Below are positions 24,494-31,878 of a stretch of DNA of 40,392 nucleotides, one piece after another. The DNA lies in contig JAUIDW010000014.1 of the NCBI GenBank assembly GCA_030428395.1, positions 1 through 40,392 of the forward strand. The letters run 5' to 3'. Below the pieces are notes generated by a model, which worked only from the letters and a program-made list of their open reading frames with translations, searched no databases and was not told the DNA's origin. This DNA is from a bacterium (GTDB lineage Bacteria; Planctomycetota; UBA1135; GCA-002686595). The translations under genes and the position numbers were made by a program. How positions within the stretch are numbered: position 1 is the stretch's first letter; each line of letters begins with the position of its first letter.

Positions 24494-24521
24494 TTGACAG
24501 ATTCTTGAGGCCGGGGAGAAT
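24494..24521 (+). promoter_or_regulatory. Promoter for the NUDIX/LSm-like genes
   Basis: Perfect TTGACA at 24494-24499, 16-base spacer and GAGAAT (24516-24521; 4/6). This is the best housekeeping-type promoter in the window. The leader to the NUDIX ATG would be about 155 bases. Confidence 0.55.
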
Positions 24522-24684
24522 CCCCTCTTCCCGCGCTCGCCTCGGTTCCCCGCGCCGAGGGCCCCCCGCGCTCGACTTCCCGCGCACGCCGGCCCTCCTT
24601 TGCACCGGGGGATCCTCCGTCCGGCCTCCGCCGCGACCGGGGCACACCGACCCCCGAGCGCGACCTCACCACGGCCAGCCACGG

Positions 24685-25335
24685 ATGGAGTTCGTCTACG
24701 TCACGCCCCGGGAACGCTTGTTCCCCGAGTTCTACCCCCACGGGCTCGTCCTCTTCGGAAGCGAGTCCTGGCAGGAGGAGGACTTCGTCGCGCACGTCCG
24801 CGACGAGGGTTTCTTCGTCGAGCGAGCCTACGCCGAGCGCACCCCGTCCTTGAAGCAGGTCATCCCGTACTGCGTCGTCGCCCGCGGCGACGAGGTCTTC
24901 CTCATCCGCCGCACGCGGAGCGGGGGGGACGCACGACTGTTCGACAAGCTGTCGATCGGCATCGGGGGGCACGTGAACCCCGAGGACGCCGTGTCCGAGG
25001 GCGCGGCCGACGTTCCCGCCTGCCCCATCGAGGCGGGCACCCGACGCGAGCTCCACGAGGAGCTCGTGCTCACAGGCTCGTTCGAGACCCGCTCGGTGGG
25101 GATTCTGAACGACGACTCCAACTCGGTCGGGGCCGTGCACGTAGGCCTCGTCCGGGTGGTCACCGTGGAAGGCGACGCCGCCATCCGCGAGACGGACGTC
25201 CTCGAGGGACGCTGGGTCTCCCACGCGGAGCTCCACCGCCTCCGGGACGAAGGGGCCAACTTCGAGACCTGGTCCGCGCTGCTCCTGGAGCGTCTGGACG
25301 AGTTGCTCCCGGAGACCGCCGCCGCGACGCGCTAG
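24685..25335 (+). CDS. NUDIX hydrolase family protein
   Basis: 216 residues. After a family-specific N-terminal part (FYPHGLVLFG) comes the NUDIX fold: VIPYCVVARGDEVFLIRRTRSGGDARLFDKLSIGIGGHVNPED, then the box helix EAGTRRELHEELVL. Compared with GX5EX7REUXEEXGU, the REL-EE core is intact but the Gly near the end of the box is Val, and about 15 residues (VSEGAADVPACP) are inserted between GGHVN and the helix. The substrate, a nucleoside diphosphate derivative in this superfamily, cannot be inferred. Start ATG 24685. The LSm-like gene follows after 59 bases, likely the same transcript. Confidence 0.85.
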   Translation: MEFVYVTPRERLFPEFYPHGLVLFGSESWQEEDFVAHVRDEGFFVERAYAERTPSLKQVIPYCVVARGDEVFLIRRTRSGGDARLFDKLSIGIGGHVNPEDAVSEGAADVPACPIEAGTRRELHEELVLTGSFETRSVGILNDDSNSVGAVHVGLVRVVTVEGDAAIRETDVLEGRWVSHAELHRLRDEGANFETWSALLLERLDELLPETAAATR

Positions 25336-25394
25336 CGCCCCCCCGCGTCCCCTCCACGCCCTGCCCGCCCGATCCGCCAGCCAATCGAGATTCC

Positions 25395-25619
25395 ATGAGC
25401 ACCACGAAACGAAGCCGCGCCATGAGCGCGCAGAAGATCTACGACATGCTCCTCGGCGTTCGAACCGCCGACAAGGTGACGCTGTACTTCAAGGACGGCC
25501 GCATCCTCTCGGGAGCCCTGATCTTCAACCAGTTCAAGGGCACCGGCCGCCTCATCAACATCGACGAGGAGCTCAGCGTCGACTTCGGCGTCGACGATCT
25601 GCGCGACCTGAAGCTCTAG
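25395..25619 (+). CDS. Small Hfq/LSm-like protein (putative RNA-binding)
   Basis: 74 residues (65 from the second Met at 25422). An N-terminal helix (AQKIYDMLLGV) is followed by a compact all-beta pattern: DKVTLYFKDGRILSGALIFNQF, TGRLINIDEEL, VDFGVDDLRDLKL. The KDGRxLxGxL core is the Sm1 motif of LSm proteins, and VTLYFKDG...LSG.L..FNQF parallels Hfq's VSIYLVNG...LQG.I..FDQF. This suggests a small-barrel RNA chaperone, but the Hfq YKHA motif is absent and no family is recognised with certainty. Its TAG shares bases with the TAG of the convergent gene in a CTAG palindrome. A strong terminator follows at 25647. Confidence 0.65.
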   Translation: MSTTKRSRAMSAQKIYDMLLGVRTADKVTLYFKDGRILSGALIFNQFKGTGRLINIDEELSVDFGVDDLRDLKL

Positions 25620-26416
25620 CGGGCTTCGCTCGCCGACCAACCACGGGCGCCCCGCGCGATCTTCTCGCGCGCGGGGCGCTCGCCCTTTTGGGCCGCGCGC
25701 AGGAGCGCTGCGTTCGCGAGCATGACGGCGACGTAGGCCAAGCCGGCGAGCGCGTCCTCGGGCCGCTCGGGGTAGAGGAAGTACATCAGGTCCACCGCCA
25801 GGGCGCCGGACAGCACGCCGTAGTGCAGGCGGTCGTAGGTCAGCTCGAGCGTGCCGAGGCCGAGGGCCCACGTCACGACCAGCGCGGGCGTCAGCACCGC
25901 GGAGAGCACGGCCGCGAGGACCGGTCGCCCCCGCCGCCCGCAGGCGGTCGCCAGCCCCGCGTTCAGCGCGGCGAGCACGGCGACGAAGGCCAGCTCGAGC
26001 GCCTGGACGCGCCCGGTGCCCCAGCCCTCGACCCAGGCCTGCCGGCGCGCGACCTCCGCCGCGTCGGCGAAGGGCGAGTCGTGGGGATGCCGCCAGTAGG
26101 GTCCGCAAATCACCTCCCACGTCGGGTCGTCGAACCAGCCGTACAGCTTGCGGCGGGCGAGGACGAGCACGAGCACGACCGCCGCGAGCGCCGCCGTCCA
26201 CGCGCCGAGCACGCGCCACGGGCCGAGCCGCCCCGCGCCGATCTCCCGGGCGACCCGCGCGACGCCCACGGCCAGCAGGAACCAGATCAGCCACTTGCAG
26301 ACCGGCAGCAGGATCCAGGCCTCCCCGAAGTGCGAGCTCGAGCCCCAGCGGAACGCGACGTACGCGAGCGCGAAGGCCCAGCCCCAGCGGACGTAGTCGT
26401 CGCCGAGGTTCCTCAC
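25616..26416 (-). CDS. Polytopic membrane protein of unknown function (paralogue of the upstream gene)
   Basis: 266 residues from a GTG overlapping the upstream gene's TGA (GTGA). About six or seven hydrophobic helices, e.g. WAFALAYVAFRW, ILLPVCKWLIWFLLAVGVA, VLGAWTAALAAVVLVLVLA, LELAFVAVLAALNAGLAT and a C-terminal LAGLAYVAVMLANAALLRAA. Between helices 3 and 4 is a soluble loop of about 40 residues with YWRHPHDSP. The second half aligns with the upstream protein (TYDRLHYGVLSGALAVDLMYFL against TYDEFHGGVLSSQLSLDLALFF), so the two arose by tandem duplication. No known transporter or enzyme motif is recognised. The strict coupling to the selenoprotein-like gene two upstream suggests a shared process. 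Confidence 0.75.
   Translation of the reverse strand: MRNLGDDYVRWGWAFALAYVAFRWGSSSHFGEAWILLPVCKWLIWFLLAVGVARVAREIGAGRLGPWRVLGAWTAALAAVVLVLVLARRKLYGWFDDPTWEVICGPYWRHPHDSPFADAAEVARRQAWVEGWGTGRVQALELAFVAVLAALNAGLATACGRRGRPVLAAVLSAVLTPALVVTWALGLGTLELTYDRLHYGVLSGALAVDLMYFLYPERPEDALAGLAYVAVMLANAALLRAAQKGERPAREKIARGARGWSASEAR
25647..25689 (+). terminator. Intrinsic terminator for the NUDIX/LSm-like transcript, inside the convergent gene
   Basis: Perfect 12-bp stem GCGCCCCGCGCG (25647-25658) and CGCGCGGGGCGC (25668-25679), 9-base loop, followed by TTTT at 25686-25689. It begins 28 bases after the LSm-like stop and lies within the last codons of the opposite-strand gene. Confidence 0.65.
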
Positions 26417-27258
26417 GCCGGCGCCTCCGCGCGCGCGCCGGAGCCGCCCGACGCGAGCGCGCGCGTCCGCGCCGCGACGGGCCTCGACGCGCCGGCGGAC
26501 CGCAGCAACCACGCGTTGGCGGCGAGCACGGCCAGGTAGACCAGGCTCGCGTGCGCGGCCTCGAGGCGCCTGGGGAGGAAGAACAAGGCCAGGTCGAGCG
26601 ACAGCTGGCTCGAGAGCACGCCGCCGTGGAACTCGTCGTAGGTGGCGACCAGCAGACCCAGCTGCTGGGACCAGACGAGGGCGAGCAACGGATTCGCGAA
26701 CAGGGCCGCGGCGGCGGCCACCCAGCGACGCCTCCCCAGCGTGACGCCGAGGAACGTGTTCAGCGACGCGAGGAGGAGCACGAAGGCGACCTCCAGCCCC
26801 GGGACGACTCCACGGGCCCAGCGGTCGCGCCACGACGCGTTCATGGCCGCGTCCTGCTCGCCGACGACGGCGTTCGGATGGTCCGCCGGATACCCGCGGT
26901 AGTCGTGGGACAGCACATGGCTGGTCGCCTCGTCCAGCAGGTTCGCGACAGGTCCGCGCAGGACCATCAGCGGCACCAGCACGGCGAGCAGCGCCACGCA
27001 CCAGGTCGCTAGCACCCGGAAAGGCGCGACCCGCCCGCGCGCCAGGAGGGTGTAGACCCGCAGGAGACTCGCCAGGACCAGCGCGAGCATCCCGAGCTTC
27101 ATGCCCCCCAGACCGACCCAGTAGAAGGCGTCCCAGGTCTCCTCCGGGAGGAGGCCGACGGGGAGCAGCATCGCGTACCCCGGCCCCCACCAGAGCAGCG
27201 CGTACACCAGCGCGACGAGCCACGCGTGGTCGACCAGCTTGCGGAGGAGCTCCCTCAT
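26413..27258 (-). CDS. Polytopic membrane protein of unknown function
   Basis: 281 residues; the ATG at 27258 overlaps the stop of the AhpD-like gene (ATGA), and its own stop overlaps the next start. Predicted helices include AWLVALVYALLWWGPGYAMLL, MKLGMLALVLASLLRVYTLL, VLATWCVALLAVLVPLMVL, LEVAFVLLLASLNTFLGVTL, WVAAAAALFANPLLALVW and SLVYLAVLAANAWLL. A loop of about 45 residues (HDYRGYPADHPNAVVG) separates helices 3 and 4 and corresponds to the loop in the downstream paralogue. The last 30 residues are Ala/Arg-rich. Family not recognised. Confidence 0.75.
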   Translation of the reverse strand: MRELLRKLVDHAWLVALVYALLWWGPGYAMLLPVGLLPEETWDAFYWVGLGGMKLGMLALVLASLLRVYTLLARGRVAPFRVLATWCVALLAVLVPLMVLRGPVANLLDEATSHVLSHDYRGYPADHPNAVVGEQDAAMNASWRDRWARGVVPGLEVAFVLLLASLNTFLGVTLGRRRWVAAAAALFANPLLALVWSQQLGLLVATYDEFHGGVLSSQLSLDLALFFLPRRLEAAHASLVYLAVLAANAWLLRSAGASRPVAARTRALASGGSGARAEAPA

Positions 27259-27836
27259 TCCGGGTACGGCGGCATCTCCGGCTCCAGGTCCACGTGGACG
27301 GCGTCGGCGATGCGGTTGATGTAGTTGAAGTAGGAGACGACCTGGATGCAGTCGTGGATGGCCACGTCGTCCAGGCCCTGGGCGCGCAGCGCGTCGGCGT
27401 CGGCGGCGGTCATCGCGGCGGGCGTGCGGGTGAGCTTCTCGGCGTAGGCGCAGAGCGCGCGGTCCACCCCGGCGAGCGGCGCCGCGCGCCAGTCCTCGAG
27501 CACGGCGCGCACGAAGGGCTCGCGCTCGGCCTCGGGCAGGTGTCCGACCTCGGCACGGAGGTCCGCCGCGTGGGCGTGGCGTCAGTAGTGGCAGGCGTTC
27601 GCATCGCTGACGACCACGGCGAGCATCTCGCGCTGGTAGCGGGCCAGGCCCTCGCGGGCGAACATGACGCGCGCGTAGAACGCCATCGAGGCGTCCAGCA
27701 CCGCCGGTGCGAGGCTCATGGCCCGCACGATGCCGTACACGCGGCCGGCGCGCTCGACGGCGGCGTCGTAGCTCCTCCTCAGCGGCCCCTCGGCCTCGTC
27801 GGGCCGCACCGTGCGGATCCAGGTGCCCGCGGACAT
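27255..27836 (-). CDS. AhpD/carboxymuconolactone-decarboxylase-family peroxidase-related protein, probable selenoprotein (in-frame TGA)
   Basis: Read as one 193-residue protein with TGA at 27584-27582 as selenocysteine 85. Both sides are in the same frame and together give the uncharacterized peroxidase-related AhpD-like family: REMLAVVVSDANACHY-U-RHAHAADL, then ALCAYAEKLTRTPAAMTAADADALRAQGLDDVAIHDCIQVVSYFNYINRIADAV. In AhpD the active site is Glu-x11-Cys-x2-Cys-x3-His; here Glu70, Cys82, Sec85 and His89 keep that spacing exactly, with the TGA at the second cysteine. A hairpin suited to a SECIS lies 18 bases downstream of the TGA. Such CxxU AhpD-like proteins are known selenoproteins. If no selenocysteine is made, only an 84-residue fragment results. 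ATGA overlap couples it to the membrane gene. Automated annotation would split it into two ORFs or call a pseudogene. Confidence 0.82.
27546..27584 (-). promoter_or_regulatory. Candidate bacterial SECIS element after the TGA codon
   Basis: On the minus strand TGA (27584-27582) is followed by 18 bases and then GACCTC-CGTGCC-GAGGTC (27563-27546), a perfect 6-bp stem with a 6-base loop whose second base is G. Bacterial SECIS hairpins sit at about this distance downstream of UGA and need a G in the first two loop positions. Confidence 0.6.
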
Positions 27837-27956
27837 GCCCCCAGGCTCGCCGCCCGCGCCCGCGCCGTCAACCAGGGCCCACGCCTCCGACCGGGCGCGA
27901 TCGGCGCGGTCCGCCGCGGGCGGCGGGACGGGCCGGCCGCGGGCCCGCCGGCGCGC

Positions 27957-28418
27957 TCACCCGCGGGGCGTGTTGCGGGCCCAGGTATCGAGCAGCTGCG
28001 AGTGGCGCGCCTTGGTGACGCTCAGGTGGTGGCAGAGCTCGGCGCGGTCGCGCTCGCCGCAGGAAGCGAAGTACTCGGCGAAGTGGCCGTACCAGCGCGA
28101 GGCCTTGTCCTCGGCCGTGACGCACGTGCGCAGCACGAAGGGCACGCCCGCGAACCAGGCCGTGCGCGCGAAGAGCCACGCGAGCGCGCGCCGGCGCAGG
28201 GACCGGCGGCGCGGGCGCAGCCCGAGCCCGGCCATGAGCCCGCGCAGGCCGGCGAGCTGGTCGCCCTCCTCCTCGACCATGCGCGCGAGCACGCGGCGCA
28301 GCTCGTCGTCGCGCGTGATCCGCTCGAGGTCGCCGTAGATCGCGCGCGCGCCGAACTCGGCGAGGAGCGCGGTCTCGAGCTCGACGCGCAGCGCGCGCGG
28401 GACGTCGGGTCCGGCCAC
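27957..28418 (-). CDS. Ferritin-like-fold helical protein
   Basis: 153 residues from GTG 28418, 8 bases after the aminopeptidase gene stop. The sequence reads as two helix pairs: VELETALLAEFGARAIYGDLERI / DDELRRVLARMVEEEGDQLAGLRGLM and AEDKASRWYGHFAEYFASCGERDRAELCHHLSVTKARHSQLL. This resembles rubrerythrin- or COQ7-like ferritin-fold proteins (ETALLAEFGARAIY; EEEGDQL in the place of ExxH; KARHSQLL as second metal helix). The first ExxH has Asp for His, and the second Glu is Lys, so metal binding may be altered or lost. A link to peroxide handling would fit the selenoprotein gene 120 bases downstream. Moderate confidence in fold only. Confidence 0.55.
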   Translation of the reverse strand: MAGPDVPRALRVELETALLAEFGARAIYGDLERITRDDELRRVLARMVEEEGDQLAGLRGLMAGLGLRPRRRSLRRRALAWLFARTAWFAGVPFVLRTCVTAEDKASRWYGHFAEYFASCGERDRAELCHHLSVTKARHSQLLDTWARNTPRG

Positions 28419-28426
28419 GGCGCGGC

Positions 28427-31018
28427 TCAGAGCCCCGCGCCCGCGGGCTGCGGCTGGAGCGCGCGCACCCAGTCCAGCTCGAACACGGCCTCGACCGCGC
28501 GGCGGTCGCGCGAGTGCACGGTGGTCGCGTGCAGTTCCTTCAGGTGCGGCAGCGCGGCGGGCTGCTCCAGCCGGCCCAGCGCCTCGACGGCCGCGCGGCG
28601 CACGCGGCCCGAGGGCGAGTCGAGCGCGCCCACCAGGACCCGCGCGGCCTCGTCGCGGCGGACCTCGACGCGCCCCAGCGCGGCCACGGCGGCCTCCTGC
28701 ACGCCCTCGCGCGCCGAGGCGTCCTGCGCGCGGCGCAGCAGCTCGGTCACGGCGCCCTGGGACTTCAGCGCCGCCAGGTGTCCGACCATCCCGGCCTCGA
28801 GCACGTCGTGCGGGGACGGCAGGTCCAGGCGCTCGACCAGCCAGCCCTGGGCGCCCCACGGGTCCGCGGCGCAGACCAGCCCCGCCGCGGCCGCCTTCGT
28901 CGACCAGGTCGGGGCGCGGTCGAACTCGGTCTTGCCGAAGGCCTCGAGCTCGCCGCTGCGGCCCCACCGCGTCAGCGCCTCGAAGGCCGCCACGCGCACG
29001 CCCGGGTCGTCGTCCCAGGCCGCGCCGTTGCGCAGCACCTCGAGCACGGCGCCGCCGAGCTGCAGGCCGGACTCCGCCCGCAGGCGCCCGAGCTGCCGCG
29101 CACACTCGCGCCGCACGAAGCGGCTGTCGTCCTCGAGCAGCGCGCGCCCGATCACGGAGAGGCAGCGCTCGACGATGGCGGAGACGGGCTCGGTCTCGGC
29201 CACGCGCGCCAGGGCCCGCATCGCGTCCCGCCGGCCGCCGACGTCGTCGTCCTCGCGGGCGATCAGGATCCACTCCTCGACGTCCTTCTCGGCCACGTGC
29301 CGGGCCGGGATCGCGCCGCCCTTGTCGAAGCGCACCCACAGGGGCTCGCCGTCGCACTCGAGCGAGAACAGCTCGCGGCGCTTGGTCACCTCGACGCGGT
29401 GGACGCGCCGGCCCGAGGCGGTGCGCACCTCGACGTCGACGGGCACCGCGAAGGCGGCGGGCGTGCCGTCGTCGACGGCCTGGGTCTGGTGGACGCTGAC
29501 GTGCACCAGGCGCCGCGTCGGGTCCCAGCGCCACTGCGTGGCGAACTCGGGGTAGCCGGGCGCGTGGAGCCACTGCTGGAAGAACGTCTCCAGGTCCTGC
29601 CCCGAGGCGCCCTCCATGGCGGCGCGCAGGTCGGCGGTCGTCACGCTGGAGTTCGCGTTCTCCGCCACGTAGCGGCGCAGCCCCAGGAAGAACGCCTCGT
29701 CCCCCACGACGTGGCGCAGGAGGTGCAGCCGCGCGGCGCCGCCGGAGTACGTGTGCCCGCCGGGGAAGAGGTCCAGCGGGGCGCGGTAGCGGTCCCACAC
29801 CGTCGGGCGCCGGTTCGCGCCGACGTCGCCCTCCAGGTACGCCTCCTGCGCGTCGCGCAGGCGCCCGCGGAACTCGTCGCGGCCGTCGCGCGCCCCGAAG
29901 AAGAGCAGCGTGGCGTAGGTCGCGAAGCCCTCGTTCAGCCAGACGTGCGCCCACTCGCGGCAGGTCAGCAGGTCGCCGAACCACTGGTGCGCGGCCTCGT
30001 GGACCACGAGGCCCGTGGTCGGCGCGTCGCGCAGCCCGCGCTCGTCCAGCAGGCACCGGTCGGTCAGCGTCGAGGCCGACACGTTCTCCATCCCGCCGAA
30101 GGGGAAGGCGTCCACGCAGGCCTGGGCGTACTTCGCGTACGGATAGCGCACGCCGGTCAGCTCCGACAGGAACGCCAGGGCGGCGGGCGTGTCCCCCAGC
30201 GAGGCGGGCACGGCGTCGACCAGCTCCTCCGCGACGAGGTACGAGAGCGGCACGCCGTCCCAGGAGTCGTCGAGCACCTCGAACTCGCCGGCGACGAGCG
30301 TCAGCAGGTACGGCGGGTGCGGCGCGGTCATGCGCCAGTGCTCGGTGCGCGTGCCGTCGCCGTGGTCCAGGGCGTCGATCCGCTCGCCCGCGGCGACCGA
30401 CACCCAGTCCGCCGGGATGCGGACGCGCAGCTCGGAGGTGGCGCGGTCGGAGGGGTCGTCGATGCAGGGGAACCACCAGCGCGCGTCCTCGCACTGCCCG
30501 TGCGTGAACACCTGGGTCGGCACCCCGTCCACCGGGCGGGCGAAGAGCAGCCCCTTCGCCGGCGTGCCGCGGTAGTCCACGGCGAGCTCCACGAAGTCCC
30601 CGCGCGCGAGCGGCTCGGCCAGGGTGACGCGCAGCTTCCCGTCCTCGTGGTCGAACAGCAGGTTGCGGCCGCGGTCGTCGGTGACGCTGCCGACCAGCAG
30701 GCCGACCAGGTCGAGCTCGACGCGCTCGACGCCCCCGCGCAGGGCGTGCAGCCGCACGGTGCAGAGCCCCTGGAGCGCGCGCGTCCGCGGGAGCACCGCC
30801 AGGTCGAGCGAGTAGTGCCCGGCGTCGACGTCCGCCGTGCGCGGCGGGTGGGGCACCGCGGGCGGCACCGCGAGCACCGGCCCGCGGGTCGCGACCCGCG
30901 GCTCGGGCGCGGAGCCGCAGGCGGCCAGCAGGAGGGCGGCCAGCGCCCCGGCCGCCGCGGGGGCCCGCGCGGCGCGGCGGCGGCCGGTCGGCCGGCAGAA
31001 CGGGGCTCGTCGCAACAT
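28427..31018 (-). CDS. M1-family aminopeptidase lipoprotein with C-terminal HEAT repeats
   Basis: 863 residues. Signal ALAALLLAAC gives a lipobox with Cys34. The M1 catalytic domain shows the exopeptidase motif GGMEN (308-312) and zinc site HEAAHQWFG (340-348) with the second ligand Glu363 in LNEGFATY, followed by the conserved Tyr region (HTYSGGAARLHLLR). After about residue 560 come helical HEAT-like repeats (AVAALGRVEVRRDEAARVLVGALDSPSGRVRRAAVEALGRLEQPAALPHLKEL). It probably trims peptides from amino ends on the cell surface or in the periplasm. ATG 31018 is chosen as it places the signal peptide properly. It begins the minus-strand run through the selenoprotein-like gene; its ATG overlaps an in-frame ATG of the divergent gene (CATG). 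Confidence 0.92.
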   Translation of the reverse strand: MLRRAPFCRPTGRRRAARAPAAAGALAALLLAACGSAPEPRVATRGPVLAVPPAVPHPPRTADVDAGHYSLDLAVLPRTRALQGLCTVRLHALRGGVERVELDLVGLLVGSVTDDRGRNLLFDHEDGKLRVTLAEPLARGDFVELAVDYRGTPAKGLLFARPVDGVPTQVFTHGQCEDARWWFPCIDDPSDRATSELRVRIPADWVSVAAGERIDALDHGDGTRTEHWRMTAPHPPYLLTLVAGEFEVLDDSWDGVPLSYLVAEELVDAVPASLGDTPAALAFLSELTGVRYPYAKYAQACVDAFPFGGMENVSASTLTDRCLLDERGLRDAPTTGLVVHEAAHQWFGDLLTCREWAHVWLNEGFATYATLLFFGARDGRDEFRGRLRDAQEAYLEGDVGANRRPTVWDRYRAPLDLFPGGHTYSGGAARLHLLRHVVGDEAFFLGLRRYVAENANSSVTTADLRAAMEGASGQDLETFFQQWLHAPGYPEFATQWRWDPTRRLVHVSVHQTQAVDDGTPAAFAVPVDVEVRTASGRRVHRVEVTKRRELFSLECDGEPLWVRFDKGGAIPARHVAEKDVEEWILIAREDDDVGGRRDAMRALARVAETEPVSAIVERCLSVIGRALLEDDSRFVRRECARQLGRLRAESGLQLGGAVLEVLRNGAAWDDDPGVRVAAFEALTRWGRSGELEAFGKTEFDRAPTWSTKAAAAGLVCAADPWGAQGWLVERLDLPSPHDVLEAGMVGHLAALKSQGAVTELLRRAQDASAREGVQEAAVAALGRVEVRRDEAARVLVGALDSPSGRVRRAAVEALGRLEQPAALPHLKELHATTVHSRDRRAVEAVFELDWVRALQPQPAGAGL

Positions 31019-31049
31019 GGCGGGACCGCGGAGGGTACCGTACGGGCCG

Positions 31050-31871
31050 GTGGACTTCCTGCTGGAGTGCATCGGCTTCCCGCCGGAGGGCTCGGTCGAG
31101 GCCCTGGTCGACCGGGCCCGCGCCCAGGGTGAGCCCGTGGCCTGGAGGGGCCCGGCGGGCGAGCACCTGCGCCTGAAGCTCGGCGGAGGCCTCGAGGTGC
31201 GCTACGACCGCGAGGACGGCCACGAGCACGCCTCCGTGCTGCCGTACTTCCAGTCGCCGCACCGCCTGCGCGTCGCCGTCGTCGAGGTGCTGCGGCCGGA
31301 CGACTCGCCCTACGACGCGGTGGTCCGCGGCTGGGCCGACCCGCCCCCGGGCCCGCCGCCGTGGGAGGTCCCCCAGCGCCGCGCCGACCCCGCCGCGCAG
31401 CCCACGGGCGCGTACCGCGTCGCGGCCCAGCTCTACGACGGCCGGCGCCTGCCGCGGCGCCTGCCCTGCGGCCACGTCGTGGCGCTGTGCCTGACCGGGT
31501 TCGCGCTGGACGTGGACTACCTCGGGCCGAACGAGGGCGTGCGCGACCCCGACATCCTCGAGCGCCCGCGCGGCGCCTGGATCGAGCCGCTGGGCGGCCT
31601 GGACGACCCCGGCGGCTGCGTCGAGGTCTCGCTGCGGGTGCGCGCGGTGCGCAAGCTCGTGAACCCGGTCACGGGCATCGGCGTGGACGCGCTCGAGACC
31701 GACGCCCCGGAGCGGCCGCTGCTGCTCTTCCTGAGCCAGTGGCAGCTGGACCAGGACGAGCTGCCCGCGCCGCGCCCCGGCTGGCGGGTCGAGGGCACGT
31801 TCCTGCTGACCGGCCACGTCGCCGGCGGCCTGCCGAGCCCCGCGCGTCGCGTCGGCCGCGCCTTCGGCTGA
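31050..31871 (+). CDS. Protein of unknown function
   Basis: 273 residues from GTG 31050. No family is recognised. It is a soluble alpha/beta-looking protein: FLLECIGFPPEGSVEALVDRARAQG, an Asp/Glu-rich KLGGGLEVRYDREDGHEHASVLPYF, then Pro-rich DPPPGPPPW, beta strands such as HVVALCLTGFALDVDYLG, SLRVRAVRKLVNPVTGIGVDALET, and a final GWRVEGTFLLTGHVAGG. GGAGGG at 31030 is a possible ribosome site, 14 bases upstream. An ATG at 31017 is in frame but overlaps the start codon of the divergent aminopeptidase, so GTG 31050 is preferred. It is convergent with the metalloprotease gene (7-base gap). Confidence 0.7.
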   Translation: MDFLLECIGFPPEGSVEALVDRARAQGEPVAWRGPAGEHLRLKLGGGLEVRYDREDGHEHASVLPYFQSPHRLRVAVVEVLRPDDSPYDAVVRGWADPPPGPPPWEVPQRRADPAAQPTGAYRVAAQLYDGRRLPRRLPCGHVVALCLTGFALDVDYLGPNEGVRDPDILERPRGAWIEPLGGLDDPGGCVEVSLRVRAVRKLVNPVTGIGVDALETDAPERPLLLFLSQWQLDQDELPAPRPGWRVEGTFLLTGHVAGGLPSPARRVGRAFG

Positions 31872-31878
31872 GGCCGCC

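Noticed and set aside
27255-27836. Pseudogene explanation for the AhpD-like gene
   Set aside because: The only lesion is a TGA exactly at the redox cysteine, frame is kept, and a SECIS-like hairpin follows; not formally excluded without raw reads.
28514-31132. An 872-codon plus-strand open frame opposite the M1 aminopeptidase
   Set aside because: The minus strand encodes intact GGMEN and HEAAH-E zinc motifs; the opposite frame is antisense shadow.
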